DNA of 64,000 nucleotides from Flavobacteriales bacterium. Its GTDB lineage: Bacteria > Bacteroidota > Bacteroidia > Flavobacteriales_D > Sanyastnellaceae. A program made the translations under genes and the position numbers. The stretch spans positions 1-64,000 of the forward strand of contig JAIXWP010000138.1 of NCBI GenBank assembly GCA_027491215.1. The letters run 5' to 3'. The notes beneath the pieces are model-generated. The model did no database searches. It worked only from the letters and a program-made list of their open reading frames with translations, and was not told where the DNA came from. Below, in pieces: positions 18,005 through 27,484 of the stretch. Numbering within the stretch: the stretch's first letter is position 1; each line of letters begins with the position of its first letter.

Positions 18005-20068
18005 ATGAGTAAGCAAAAGACGAAAAAGGAGTATATCAACCGAGAAATTTCTTGGTTATCATTTAACGACCGAGTGCTCCAGGAAGCGCAAGATGTCGAA
18101 GTACCACTCATTGAAAGAATGAGATTCCTTGGAATCTTCTCCAATAACCTCGATGAGTTTTTCAAGGTCCGCGTTGCAACATTGCGTCGCGCTGGAACGA
18201 TTTCCAAAAAAGCACTCGACACGTTAGACTTTGACCCTGAAGAAACGGTTGAAGAAATTCTTGAGGTAGTAAGACTTTCTCAAGAAAAATTTGATAAGGC
18301 ATTCAAAGTTCTGAAAGCAGAACTCGGCAAGCAAAATATTCTTTTTATTGATGAAAAATCACTTTTACCTAAGCAAAAGATATTTGTTGAAGAGTACTTT
18401 GAGTCGAATGTTCGTCCCTATTTGGTGCCTATCATGCTCAATTCAAAAAGCACATTTCCTCCTCTGGACGACAATGCTTTTTACTTAGCAATTGAACTTG
18501 GCTATAAAGGTTCCAATTCTCATGGTGCTTATGCGATTATGGAAGTTCCAACGAACCTTCCTCGTTTCGTTGAAATCCCAACTGAAGGCAACAAACATTA
18601 TGTAATGTTTGTCGATGATATCATCCGCTACAGACTAAGAAAAGTTTTTGGAATTTTTGACTTCGACTCTGCAAAAGCTTACACACTTAAAATTACTCGG
18701 GACGCTGAGCTCGACATTGATGACGATCTTTCGAAAGGTGTGGTGGAAAAAATGAGCCGAAGTCTTACGCAACGAAAAAAAGGCCAGTACGTTCGATTGA
18801 ATTATGACAAAGAAATACCTTCACATTTTCTGGAATTCATTTTGAGAAAACTCAAGCTGAAACAAAAAGAAAATGCAATTGCAGGTGGACGTTATCATAA
18901 CAAGCGAGACCTGATGGGCTTCCCTGACTTTGGCAGAAAAGACCTGTGCTGGACCAAGCTAGTTCCTGCGAAGCATCCTGTTTTGTCAAAGGAATCAAGC
19001 ATCATGTCAGCCATAGCAAAGCAAGATATCCTACTGCACTATCCCTATCATAGTTTTACTAATCTGCTCGATTTCTTGCGCGAAGCGGCAATTGATCCGC
19101 TTGTTCGTACCATTCGAATTAGTTTGTATCGTGTTGCCAAGAACTCACAAATTGTAAATGCGCTTGTTAATGCTGCGCGTAATGGAAAAAATGTAATCGC
19201 AGTAATTGAACTTCAAGCCCGATTTGATGAAGAGAATAATATTGCTGTAACACAACGTCTTCAAGATGCGGGCGCCCGCGTGATCCCTGGTGTTGTAGGT
19301 TTGAAAGTGCACTCGAAATTAATTCAAATCAGCAGAAAAGAAGGATTACGCACCAGTCGCTACACGCATATTGGAAGTGGTAATTTCCATGAAAAAACAG
19401 CGAACGTTTATTGTGATACCTCACTCTTTACAGTCAATAAAGAAATTGGAAGAGAAGTTCGAAAAATATTTGAATTCTTTGAAAGCAACTACACCCGCCA
19501 CGTATTCAGACACCTCATCGTATCGCCATTTAATACTCGCAGAAAGTTTATTGATCATATCAACGATGAGATTGATAACGCAGGAAAAAAGAAACCTGCT
19601 TTCATCATTCTAAAAATGAATAATCTTGTCGATACAGGGATGATTAAAAAGCTCTATGAAGCTAGTCAGGCAGGTGTAACTATTAAGTTGATCATTCGAG
19701 GAATATGTTCTCTAATACCTGGAGTGCCTGGACTTTCAGATAACATTACATGCGTGAGTGTAGTTGGAAGATTTCTAGAACACTCTCGAATCATGGTATT
19801 CTGTAATGATAACAAACCTCTCTACTATCTATCGAGTGCGGATTGGATGACTCGAAATATCGACCATAGAATTGAAGTAACCGCACCGATCTATAGTCCC
19901 GTTTTAAAAGCAGAGATTCAAGATTATCTGGACATTCAGTTGGATAAAAACGCAAAGGCGCGTATTGTTGATAAATCACTAAAAAACGATTATATCAAGC
20001 CTATCAAGGGTTTCAAGGCTTTTGACACGCAAATGGCATTTTACGATAAGCTCAAAAAAATGCAGTAA
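18005..20068 (+). CDS. ppk1: Polyphosphate kinase 1
   Basis: INREISWLSFNDRVLQEA, NLDEFFKVRVATLRR, LKVHSKLIQISR, HIGSGNFHEKTANVYCD, SADWMTRNIDHRIEVTAPI. Start may be ATG 17996. Confidence 0.96.
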   Translation: MSKQKTKKEYINREISWLSFNDRVLQEAQDVEVPLIERMRFLGIFSNNLDEFFKVRVATLRRAGTISKKALDTLDFDPEETVEEILEVVRLSQEKFDKAFKVLKAELGKQNILFIDEKSLLPKQKIFVEEYFESNVRPYLVPIMLNSKSTFPPLDDNAFYLAIELGYKGSNSHGAYAIMEVPTNLPRFVEIPTEGNKHYVMFVDDIIRYRLRKVFGIFDFDSAKAYTLKITRDAELDIDDDLSKGVVEKMSRSLTQRKKGQYVRLNYDKEIPSHFLEFILRKLKLKQKENAIAGGRYHNKRDLMGFPDFGRKDLCWTKLVPAKHPVLSKESSIMSAIAKQDILLHYPYHSFTNLLDFLREAAIDPLVRTIRISLYRVAKNSQIVNALVNAARNGKNVIAVIELQARFDEENNIAVTQRLQDAGARVIPGVVGLKVHSKLIQISRKEGLRTSRYTHIGSGNFHEKTANVYCDTSLFTVNKEIGREVRKIFEFFESNYTRHVFRHLIVSPFNTRRKFIDHINDEIDNAGKKKPAFIILKMNNLVDTGMIKKLYEASQAGVTIKLIIRGICSLIPGVPGLSDNITCVSVVGRFLEHSRIMVFCNDNKPLYYLSSADWMTRNIDHRIEVTAPIYSPVLKAEIQDYLDIQLDKNAKARIVDKSLKNDYIKPIKGFKAFDTQMAFYDKLKKMQ

Positions 20069-20099
20069 TTACTTTCTTTGGTAACGAATAACTACCACT

Positions 20100-20996
20100 G
20101 TGAAGTTTGCTGCTATAGATATTGGCTCCAATGCCATCCGTTTATTAATTGAAGAAGTGCACGTTGATGCTGGACAGTTTCACATCGAAAAAGTGAGCTT
20201 AACTCGCGTGCCTGTTCGCTTGGGAGAAGATGTATTTACCAACGGAAAAATTTCCAAAAACAAAATACAACAACTCATCAAAACCATGAAAGCGTTCTGG
20301 TATTTGATGGAGGTACATGACATTCAAATCGTTAGAGCCTGCGCCACTAGTGCTATGCGCGAAGCCAAAAACAGAAGGGCTGTCATAAGAAAAGTAGAAG
20401 AAGAGTCTAACATTCAAATAGAACTTCTTTCAGGTGACGAGGAAGCGAACCTTATTTTCTCAAATTATTTTGCTCAAAATCTTAGCGCTAAGGGCAACTA
20501 TCTTTACATAGATGTGGGCGGCGGAAGTACCGAGCTTACGTTGATCAAAAACAACAAACGAATCAAAGGACAAAGCTTTGAACTCGGCACCGTTCGTATG
20601 CTTTCTAATGCCACAGACCCTAAGATGTGGGAAAAGGCTCGTCGCTGGATCCAGAGCTCTCTTGGTGCAAACGAGAGTATTACCGCCATTGGCACCGGGG
20701 GTAATATCAATACTATTTTCAAGATTGCTGGAAAAAAGCCATCCCAGAATATCACCGCTGGTGAGATTAAAGAGCAATATGATTCTCTTTCTAAATACAC
20801 CATCGAGCAGCGCATCACCAAACTCAAAATGAAGCCAGACCGCGCCGACGTGATAATTCCTGCCTGTGAGATCTATCTAAGACTCATGGGATATGCTAAA
20901 ATTCAACAAATGATTGTTCCGAAGATTGGTTTAGCCGATGGAATTATCCTGGACCTTTTCAGCAAGTGGCAATTGTCTAAAAAAACTTCTAAGTAA
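20100..20996 (+). CDS. Ppx/GppA-family phosphatase (exopolyphosphatase-like)
   Basis: FAAIDIGSNAIRLLIEE, RACATSAMREAKN, YLYIDVGGGSTEL, AIGTGGNINTIFKIAGK; GTG start; directly downstream of ppk1. Confidence 0.92.
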   Translation: MKFAAIDIGSNAIRLLIEEVHVDAGQFHIEKVSLTRVPVRLGEDVFTNGKISKNKIQQLIKTMKAFWYLMEVHDIQIVRACATSAMREAKNRRAVIRKVEEESNIQIELLSGDEEANLIFSNYFAQNLSAKGNYLYIDVGGGSTELTLIKNNKRIKGQSFELGTVRMLSNATDPKMWEKARRWIQSSLGANESITAIGTGGNINTIFKIAGKKPSQNITAGEIKEQYDSLSKYTIEQRITKLKMKPDRADVIIPACEIYLRLMGYAKIQQMIVPKIGLADGIILDLFSKWQLSKKTSK

Positions 20997-21059
20997 ATTT
21001 CAAAGTTTAGAGAGGGGTTAATTGAGTAGTAATTGTATCTTTATCGTCTCTTAACCAAG

Positions 21060-24000
21060 ATGAAATCAATACTTTCTTTTAGAACATTAGCTCTCCTAAT
21101 AGTACTTAACCTCTCTGCAAAGTCATGGGGCCAAGTGCTTGGAGAAGTCATATATAATTGGGATTTTGCGAATGGCCTACCAAGCGATTGGACGAACACA
21201 GGCACCTCAAGCATTGCGCTTTGGGAGTATCGCGGGCCAAACACAACACCTTCAAATGCCGTTGGCGCTCGAGGAACTTGCGCTTCTGCCGCACTCCCAT
21301 TAAATTCAAATACTGTCTCCAATGGATTCATGATTTTTGACTCCAATTATTGGGATGATGCTGTTCCTCCATGCGGTGGACTAGGCACTGGAGTGGTACC
21401 AGCACCTCACAACGCCTCACTAACTTCTGGTATTCTAAACTTCACTGGATATACAGCAGTCACCATTACCTTTCAACAACAATACAGAATTTTCTCAGCG
21501 ACTACCAAAGTTCAAGTCTCTTTAGATGGAGGAACTACTTGGGTAGATGGCGGATCCAATGTTGGCCTGAACTCTCCTAACGTTGTATGGGCTTCCTATA
21601 ATTTGACATCACTCGTTGCAGGTCAAAGCAACGTGCGTATTCGTTTCAACTTCTCAGGCACCTACTACTGGTGGTTGATTGATGACGTAACTATTTACTC
21701 TCCAAATGATAATGACCTAATGGTAAATACCATGGGTTACACGGTCAATCCAACTCCTTCAAACATCTATGATCAGCTAGAATACGATCAGTATCCAACT
21801 GTTATGATTCCGCCTCTTCGTTTCAGAGCAAAAGGCACTAACATTGGAGGTTTTAGCCAGACTGGAGTTGTAATGAATTCGAAGGTGGTAAACAGTGCCA
21901 ATACGGTAATCAACAACCAAAACACGACTGCTATTAACATGTCAGCAGGACAAGTAGTGGACTTTGTCTCACCAAGCAATTACACCCCACCTGCCACTAT
22001 TGATGATTATCGCGTTATCGTTAACTTGAATCAAACACAAGCGGATGAGAACATTTCGAATAATTCTGACACATTAGACTTCTCTATTTCTCAATACACC
22101 TTTGCGCGTGATGAAGGTCCGTCTGAAGGGGTCTACACCCCCACTTCGACTTACGCTACGCTACCATACGAAACAGGAAATGTTTTCGAGGGACAGGCAA
22201 GTGGAAGAAAATGCACCAGCATCGCTGTAGGGATCGGCGCAGGAACACAAGTTGGAACCACTATCCAGGCGATCGTTTACAATGAATCTTATGACGAAGT
22301 AAGAGCTGTTTCTGTTCCTTACACTGTGAATCTTTATGATCTAAATGAGGTCGGTGAAGAGTTTACTGTTGTTCTCGATTTGGTTACTCCGCTTCAAATG
22401 TTCAACGATACAGTGTATATCGCAATGGTAAAAAACTTGAATGGCAACGAGCCCCTTAGAGTTGCATACAGCGGTGATTCTCCAGCTTCAACAAGCTTCA
22501 TTAATTTTTATACCACGGGCTCTCTTTTCTATTTATTGAAAATGCCGTTGGTGCGAATGAATATTTTCCTGAATGCCCAAAACCCAGGTTGTCTTGACCC
22601 ATTAGCAATGAACTTCGATGCTACTGCGGGCGTTAGCGATGGGTCTTGCAGATATCCTGGTTGCACCATTGAAGGCTCAGACAACTATGATCCCGATGCC
22701 AATTGGGATGATGGGACATGTATTACTCAGGGTTGTATGGATCCCTTAGCTCTCAACTATAATCCATTCGCAAACGTCAATGATAATAGCTGCGAATACG
22801 GTGGATGTACCAATCCCGATGCAGTCAACTTTGATCCAACTGCAACCGTTGATGACGGAACTTGCATCATTCCTGGATGTACCAATGCGCAAGCAGACAA
22901 TTACAATCCTGAAGCAACTGAAGATGATGGCTCGTGTTTCTTCCTAGGCTGCACCGATGTAGCTGCGGCGAACTTTGATCCAAATGCTACTTTGGATGAT
23001 GGTTCGTGTCTCTATGCAGGCTGCACCAATCCGCTAGCGATTAACTACGATCCAGAAGCTGACATCGAGAACGGTACTTGCATCATTGAGGGTTGCACAG
23101 ATTCTGCAGCATCGAATTTTAATCCTGATGCAAATAGCGACGACGGTTCATGTGAATACCCTGGTTGTACAGATGATACCGCTGCAAACTTCGACCCTGA
23201 TGCCAATGTAAATGACGGAAGCTGTTTGTATTTCGGATGTATTGATCCTACCGCTGACAACTATGATCCTAATGCTGATATTAATGATGGTTCATGCTTC
23301 TACCTCGGTTGCACTGATGAGCTAGCTGATAATTATGATCCAACAGCTACTGTTGATGACGGCTCTTGCCTCTTCTTGGGTTGTACTGATCCTAATGCGG
23401 CTAACTTTGATCCAATTGCTATAGATGATGATGGAACTTGCCAATACCCAGGTTGCACCGATCCTTTAGCAATTAACTTCGAAGAGGGTACAAACGTTGA
23501 TGATGGTAGTTGTGAATATAACAGCGCTGTATTTAGCATTTCCGAAAACACTGGTTGCGTTCCTTTCACTATTGATGTAAATAATCAAACAGTACCTGGC
23601 GAGTCAAGCGTTTGTTCCTTCTATCTCAATGGTGAGTTGATTCATTCAGGTTGCGAGGATTTCTCTTATACCATCGTTGATCCAGGGGACTACACAATGG
23701 AGTACATGCTTGAGCAAGCTGGAGGATCTGATAGCTTCACTGTTAATGGTATCATCGCCAATGCACTGCCTGTAGCACCAAACATTGCATTTGATGAATT
23801 CAATTTCGAATTATTCTGCACCAATTGTACAGAAAACATTTTCGATTGGACATTAGATGGAGTTCCTCAAATCGAGACTTCATCTACCATTGATGTTTGG
23901 AATGTTGATAGAACAGACAACGGAACTTATGCTTTGACTACCACCGATGAAATTGGATGTTCGAATACTAGCGCTCCTTTTGCGCTTGTCATCCCGTTCT

Positions 24001-24695
24001 TCAGTGCTGATGTGATTGAAGCGTGCACACCAGGAGTAGTTTCTATTAATAACTATTCTGACATTCCTGCTGGAGCCTTTTGTACCATTGATCTAGACAA
24101 TGGTGCACCTCTTCAAATAATAAACAGCGGAATTTCTGAATTTACCTATCCTCAAGCAGGAGTCTACAATGTGACGCTCACCATAACCCTTGGATCTACA
24201 TCCAATACAACGGTGCAAACGATATCCATATCAGATGGAGTTACTCCTATACTTTCATGGAATTCTGGCCTTGGTTTGGTGATTTGTAGTAATTGCGCGA
24301 GCAACGGCACTGCTACTTGGACTATCAATGGTCAACCGCAAGTGGGACCTGGTCCATTCAGTGATGAACTTGGAAGTATCTATCAGGTTGAATTAACTAC
24401 GTTTGATGGATGCACTGCCTCATCTGCAATTATCATAAATAGCGTCGAAGAATTGATTGACGACTCGTTCGTTTTATTTCCGAATCCTGCAAAAGAAAAA
24501 GTGAATGTTACCTCAAGCATGAGCTACGACTCGGTTGAAATCTATGATGCAGTTGGAAAAATTCAGTACAAAAAACAATTGAATGGTGTGCTTAATCATG
24601 AGGTCGATATTTCATCATTCAACCAGGGAATCTATGTAATACGAGTAATTTCATCTCAGCAAGCGTTGACCAAAACATTCCAGATCATCCGCTAA
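21060..24695 (+). CDS. T9SS-exported large surface protein with 13 TSP3-like Ca-binding-type repeats and a C-terminal sorting domain
   Basis: Signal peptide MKSILSFRTLALLIVLNLSAKSWGQ; 13 x 24-aa GCTdplAxNydPxAxvdDGSCxyx; C-terminus FVLFPNPAKEKVNV...SVEIYDAVGKI...DISSFNQGIYVIRV..QQALTKTFQIIR (T9SS type A CTD). Confidence 0.9.
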   Translation: MKSILSFRTLALLIVLNLSAKSWGQVLGEVIYNWDFANGLPSDWTNTGTSSIALWEYRGPNTTPSNAVGARGTCASAALPLNSNTVSNGFMIFDSNYWDDAVPPCGGLGTGVVPAPHNASLTSGILNFTGYTAVTITFQQQYRIFSATTKVQVSLDGGTTWVDGGSNVGLNSPNVVWASYNLTSLVAGQSNVRIRFNFSGTYYWWLIDDVTIYSPNDNDLMVNTMGYTVNPTPSNIYDQLEYDQYPTVMIPPLRFRAKGTNIGGFSQTGVVMNSKVVNSANTVINNQNTTAINMSAGQVVDFVSPSNYTPPATIDDYRVIVNLNQTQADENISNNSDTLDFSISQYTFARDEGPSEGVYTPTSTYATLPYETGNVFEGQASGRKCTSIAVGIGAGTQVGTTIQAIVYNESYDEVRAVSVPYTVNLYDLNEVGEEFTVVLDLVTPLQMFNDTVYIAMVKNLNGNEPLRVAYSGDSPASTSFINFYTTGSLFYLLKMPLVRMNIFLNAQNPGCLDPLAMNFDATAGVSDGSCRYPGCTIEGSDNYDPDANWDDGTCITQGCMDPLALNYNPFANVNDNSCEYGGCTNPDAVNFDPTATVDDGTCIIPGCTNAQADNYNPEATEDDGSCFFLGCTDVAAANFDPNATLDDGSCLYAGCTNPLAINYDPEADIENGTCIIEGCTDSAASNFNPDANSDDGSCEYPGCTDDTAANFDPDANVNDGSCLYFGCIDPTADNYDPNADINDGSCFYLGCTDELADNYDPTATVDDGSCLFLGCTDPNAANFDPIAIDDDGTCQYPGCTDPLAINFEEGTNVDDGSCEYNSAVFSISENTGCVPFTIDVNNQTVPGESSVCSFYLNGELIHSGCEDFSYTIVDPGDYTMEYMLEQAGGSDSFTVNGIIANALPVAPNIAFDEFNFELFCTNCTENIFDWTLDGVPQIETSSTIDVWNVDRTDNGTYALTTTDEIGCSNTSAPFALVIPFFSADVIEACTPGVVSINNYSDIPAGAFCTIDLDNGAPLQIINSGISEFTYPQAGVYNVTLTITLGSTSNTTVQTISISDGVTPILSWNSGLGLVICSNCASNGTATWTINGQPQVGPGPFSDELGSIYQVELTTFDGCTASSAIIINSVEELIDDSFVLFPNPAKEKVNVTSSMSYDSVEIYDAVGKIQYKKQLNGVLNHEVDISSFNQGIYVIRVISSQQALTKTFQIIR
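22587..23522 (+). repeat. 13 tandem 72-bp (24-aa) repeats
   Basis: Period exactly 72 bp x 13 = 936 bp; units such as GCTDELADNYDPTATVDDGSCLFL. Confidence 0.95.
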
Positions 24696-24765
24696 TGAAT
24701 TGTTAAAGCCCTTAATAATGCGTTAAATTTCGTAAGACTTGGAATAGTTAAATCACATTTGTAAC

Positions 24766-25161
24766 ATGAAATTACAAATTCGCTTTATTCTTTCTTTCCT
24801 CCTTTTCTTTGCAATCGGAGCGAATGCGCAACCAGGAAGTTTAGTTGGTGGTCCTCAAATCTCAATAGATAATCCTCTTCATCAATTCGGGTTGATGAAA
24901 CAGGGTAGTGATATTTCTTGCGTATTTGTCGTAAAAAACACAGGAGATCAGCCTCTAATTATCAGCCAATGCCGTGCGAGTTGCGGATGCACTACACCGA
25001 AATGTGATCCTACACCGATCGCACCCGGAGCATCAACAGAAATTAAAGTGAGCTATGACTCTAACCGTCTTGGTCCCTTTTCAAAATCTATTACCATCTT
25101 CTGGAATAGTTCTGATGGGAGCACCAACGACATCGTTATCACAGGAGACGTTCAACCCTAA
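24766..25161 (+). CDS. DUF1573-type secreted protein (paralog 1)
   Basis: Signal peptide; HQFGLMKQGSDISCVFVVKNTGDQPLIISQCRASCGCTTPKCDPTPIAPGASTEIKVSYDS. Confidence 0.88.
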   Translation: MKLQIRFILSFLLFFAIGANAQPGSLVGGPQISIDNPLHQFGLMKQGSDISCVFVVKNTGDQPLIISQCRASCGCTTPKCDPTPIAPGASTEIKVSYDSNRLGPFSKSITIFWNSSDGSTNDIVITGDVQP

Positions 25162-25252
25162 CCTTGTTAATTATTGGTTAAACACAGTAATAGTTGAATC
25201 ATTCTGGCCCTAGTTTTGAGTAAAAGAAATCAAACATCAATTAAATAATCCA

Positions 25253-25708
25253 ATGAAAAAAGTTCTTCTTTCATTATCATTCATCCTTGGCGTAGTTGCT
25301 TTCGCTTCTGCACAAGTTCCTGTAGTAAGTGGTCCAGTTATCACAGTAGACAAGGAAGTTCACGATTATGGTACAGTTCCATTCGGTGGAAACGGTACTT
25401 GTGAATTTAAAGTAACAAACACTGGTACGGAGCCTTTGATCCTTAGCAAGTGTAAAGGTTCTTGCGGTTGCACAGTTCCTACATGTGAGCCTAATCCAAT
25501 TTTGCCTGGTGCATCTTCTAACATCACTGTTAAGTATGACACAAAGCGTCCTGGTCCAATCAACAAGTCAGTAACTATTAGCTCTAATGCTACTAACGAA
25601 CCAACAAAAACAGTTCGTATTAAAGGTACTGTTGAAGCAGATCCAAACGCTCCTGCTGCTGGTGGTGCTCCTGTTAAAGCTCCAACTGGTGCTCCAAACA
25701 ACAACTAA
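25253..25708 (+). CDS. DUF1573-type secreted protein (paralog 2)
   Basis: Signal peptide; HDYGTVPFGGNGTCEFKVTNTGTEPLILSKCKGSCGCTVPTCEPNPILPGASSNITVKYDTKR. Confidence 0.9.
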   Translation: MKKVLLSLSFILGVVAFASAQVPVVSGPVITVDKEVHDYGTVPFGGNGTCEFKVTNTGTEPLILSKCKGSCGCTVPTCEPNPILPGASSNITVKYDTKRPGPINKSVTISSNATNEPTKTVRIKGTVEADPNAPAAGGAPVKAPTGAPNNN

Positions 25709-25723
25709 TCAATTAGTTTAGAT

Positions 25724-25760
25724 AAAAAAAAATCCCGACCAATGGTCGGGATTTTTTTTT
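25724..25760. terminator. Bidirectional Rho-independent terminator
   Basis: AAAAAAAAATCCCGACCAATGGTCGGGATTTTTTTTT between convergent genes. Confidence 0.85.
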
Positions 25761-25777
25761 GCCTTTATCTTAAAGAC

Positions 25778-27457
25778 TTATTCGATTACCAAACGTTGGG
25801 TTGTTTTACCACTTGCTGTTTCTACAGCAATTAGATAAACACCTGCGTTCATTTGATCTACATCAATACGAACAGTTGGAGTAGCGATATTTCTTCTTGT
25901 AGCAACTACTTTACCAGTGATATCAAATACAGTATATGAAGTAACATTCTGCTTAGCGCTGATAGTTACAATTTCATTTGCTGGATTTGGGTAAACTGAG
26001 AATGCAGTCAATTCTTCCTTCTCATTTACGCCAACGAAGCATGGGCCACCTTCAAGGTTGAACACACACATTATACGTGGAAGGATGTAACCTTGAATTG
26101 TATCAACATAAGCCATACCTTTTTCTGGAGACATGTCCGGGTTAGAAGACAAGCTAGCCATGTGAGCTGTAATTCCAGGAGCTACTTCATACAATGATGT
26201 TGGAGCAGTTGGATTCCACCATTCCCATGGACCTGATTCGTTGGTCAAGAATGGACGTAATGGACGGATAAGCGGGAAAAGACCTTCAGCATCATTGATA
26301 GTGATAGTACCACCATTTGAAACTTCAATTGTTTGACCGTATAACGCGCGAGCAGCATCAGTGAATGGATCTCCATCAGGAATACTAGCAAAAACAGCGT
26401 TGTTACCTAATTGATTTGCTTTATTGATAAAGAAGTTTGCACCCTGAACCTCTACTACTTCTTCTTGAGTTGTAGGAACGATTACAGTACCTTCATTGAA
26501 AGGAGCAAAGTCATCACGAACACAATTGATAGCCATCATTGGAACATCACCAGCTTCTAACCAAGACTCATCAGCAAGTGCACCACCTGCATTGATAGAC
26601 ACTTGGAAATCTGCAGAGATATCCGATGGACGGTACAAGTTCAAGCTATTTGGAAAACCGAAACCAGCGATAGTTCCAACTTGGAGTGTATCGATATACG
26701 ACACGGTTGGATCGAATGGGTTTGGTAGGAATTTCTCAAGGAATAGTTCTGCTGGTTTGTCAAGTGTAGCAGCTGCTTGAGCCACATATCCACCTGAACC
26801 TTGACCATAAACTACCACTTTCTCTGGATCTACACCGTATGGGTTTGTATCAGCTGCACCAGCGCGCACATAGCGAATACCAGCCTTCAAATCGTGGATT
26901 GCACGATAAACAGCATTCAACAAAGTACCTCTTCTAACTTGTACTGAAGGAGCAATTGGATTCCATCCCAGACGGTAGTCTAATGAAATCGCCACATAAC
27001 CGCGCTTCGCCCAACCCTTGCAAAGAGCAACGGCCGTAGAGTCAGTCTTAGTTCCAGTAGTGCTGCCGTTCAACGGAGATGGCAAGAAATTACCAGTGTG
27101 AAGATAGATGATCACTGGACGTGAAGTCTCTGTATCCACTTCTGAAGATGGATAATAAACATCCATAGTAATCGCTTTCAATTTCACTGAAGTAGAAGCG
27201 TCTGTTGGATCGAAGTATGCAGCAGGATATGTTCCTCCAGCACCTGCAATAGCGCTCAATGTCCCAATATCAGTTACAGTATTTGCACCTGAGAAATTCG
27301 AAGTTAAGAAGTCAATATTGTTTGCATAAACAACATTTGATTCAATTGTGATTTCATTCTCTTCAAATACCTCATCGAGATATCGTGTCTGAGAAGATGC
27401 TAGCATTGGAATACCTGCTAACAACATCAAAAAACTGTTACGTAGAGTTCTTTTCAT
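25778..27457 (-). CDS. Secreted alpha/beta-hydrolase (carboxylesterase-like) with T9SS sorting domain
   Basis: RPVIIYLHTGNFLPSP...AISLDYRLGWNP...AIHDLKAGIRYVRAGAADTNPYGVDPEKVVVYGQGSGGYVAQ; C-terminal FSVYPNPANEIVTISAKQNVTSYTVFDITGKVV...MNAGVYLIAVETASGKTTQRLVIE. Confidence 0.82.
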   Translation of the reverse strand: MKRTLRNSFLMLLAGIPMLASSQTRYLDEVFEENEITIESNVVYANNIDFLTSNFSGANTVTDIGTLSAIAGAGGTYPAAYFDPTDASTSVKLKAITMDVYYPSSEVDTETSRPVIIYLHTGNFLPSPLNGSTTGTKTDSTAVALCKGWAKRGYVAISLDYRLGWNPIAPSVQVRRGTLLNAVYRAIHDLKAGIRYVRAGAADTNPYGVDPEKVVVYGQGSGGYVAQAAATLDKPAELFLEKFLPNPFDPTVSYIDTLQVGTIAGFGFPNSLNLYRPSDISADFQVSINAGGALADESWLEAGDVPMMAINCVRDDFAPFNEGTVIVPTTQEEVVEVQGANFFINKANQLGNNAVFASIPDGDPFTDAARALYGQTIEVSNGGTITINDAEGLFPLIRPLRPFLTNESGPWEWWNPTAPTSLYEVAPGITAHMASLSSNPDMSPEKGMAYVDTIQGYILPRIMCVFNLEGGPCFVGVNEKEELTAFSVYPNPANEIVTISAKQNVTSYTVFDITGKVVATRRNIATPTVRIDVDQMNAGVYLIAVETASGKTTQRLVIE

Positions 27458-27484
27458 GGTTTGGTTGTATTTGTTTTTGAAAAT

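Noticed and set aside
22587-23522. Possible CRISPR-like regularly spaced repeat
   Set aside because: Repeats are 72-bp coding units with degenerate nucleotide identity and continuous ORF; no spacers or cas genes.
25205-25220. TAGTTTTG -7-like box before the second DUF1573 gene
   Set aside because: No properly spaced -33 TTG element (nearest gives about 13 bp).
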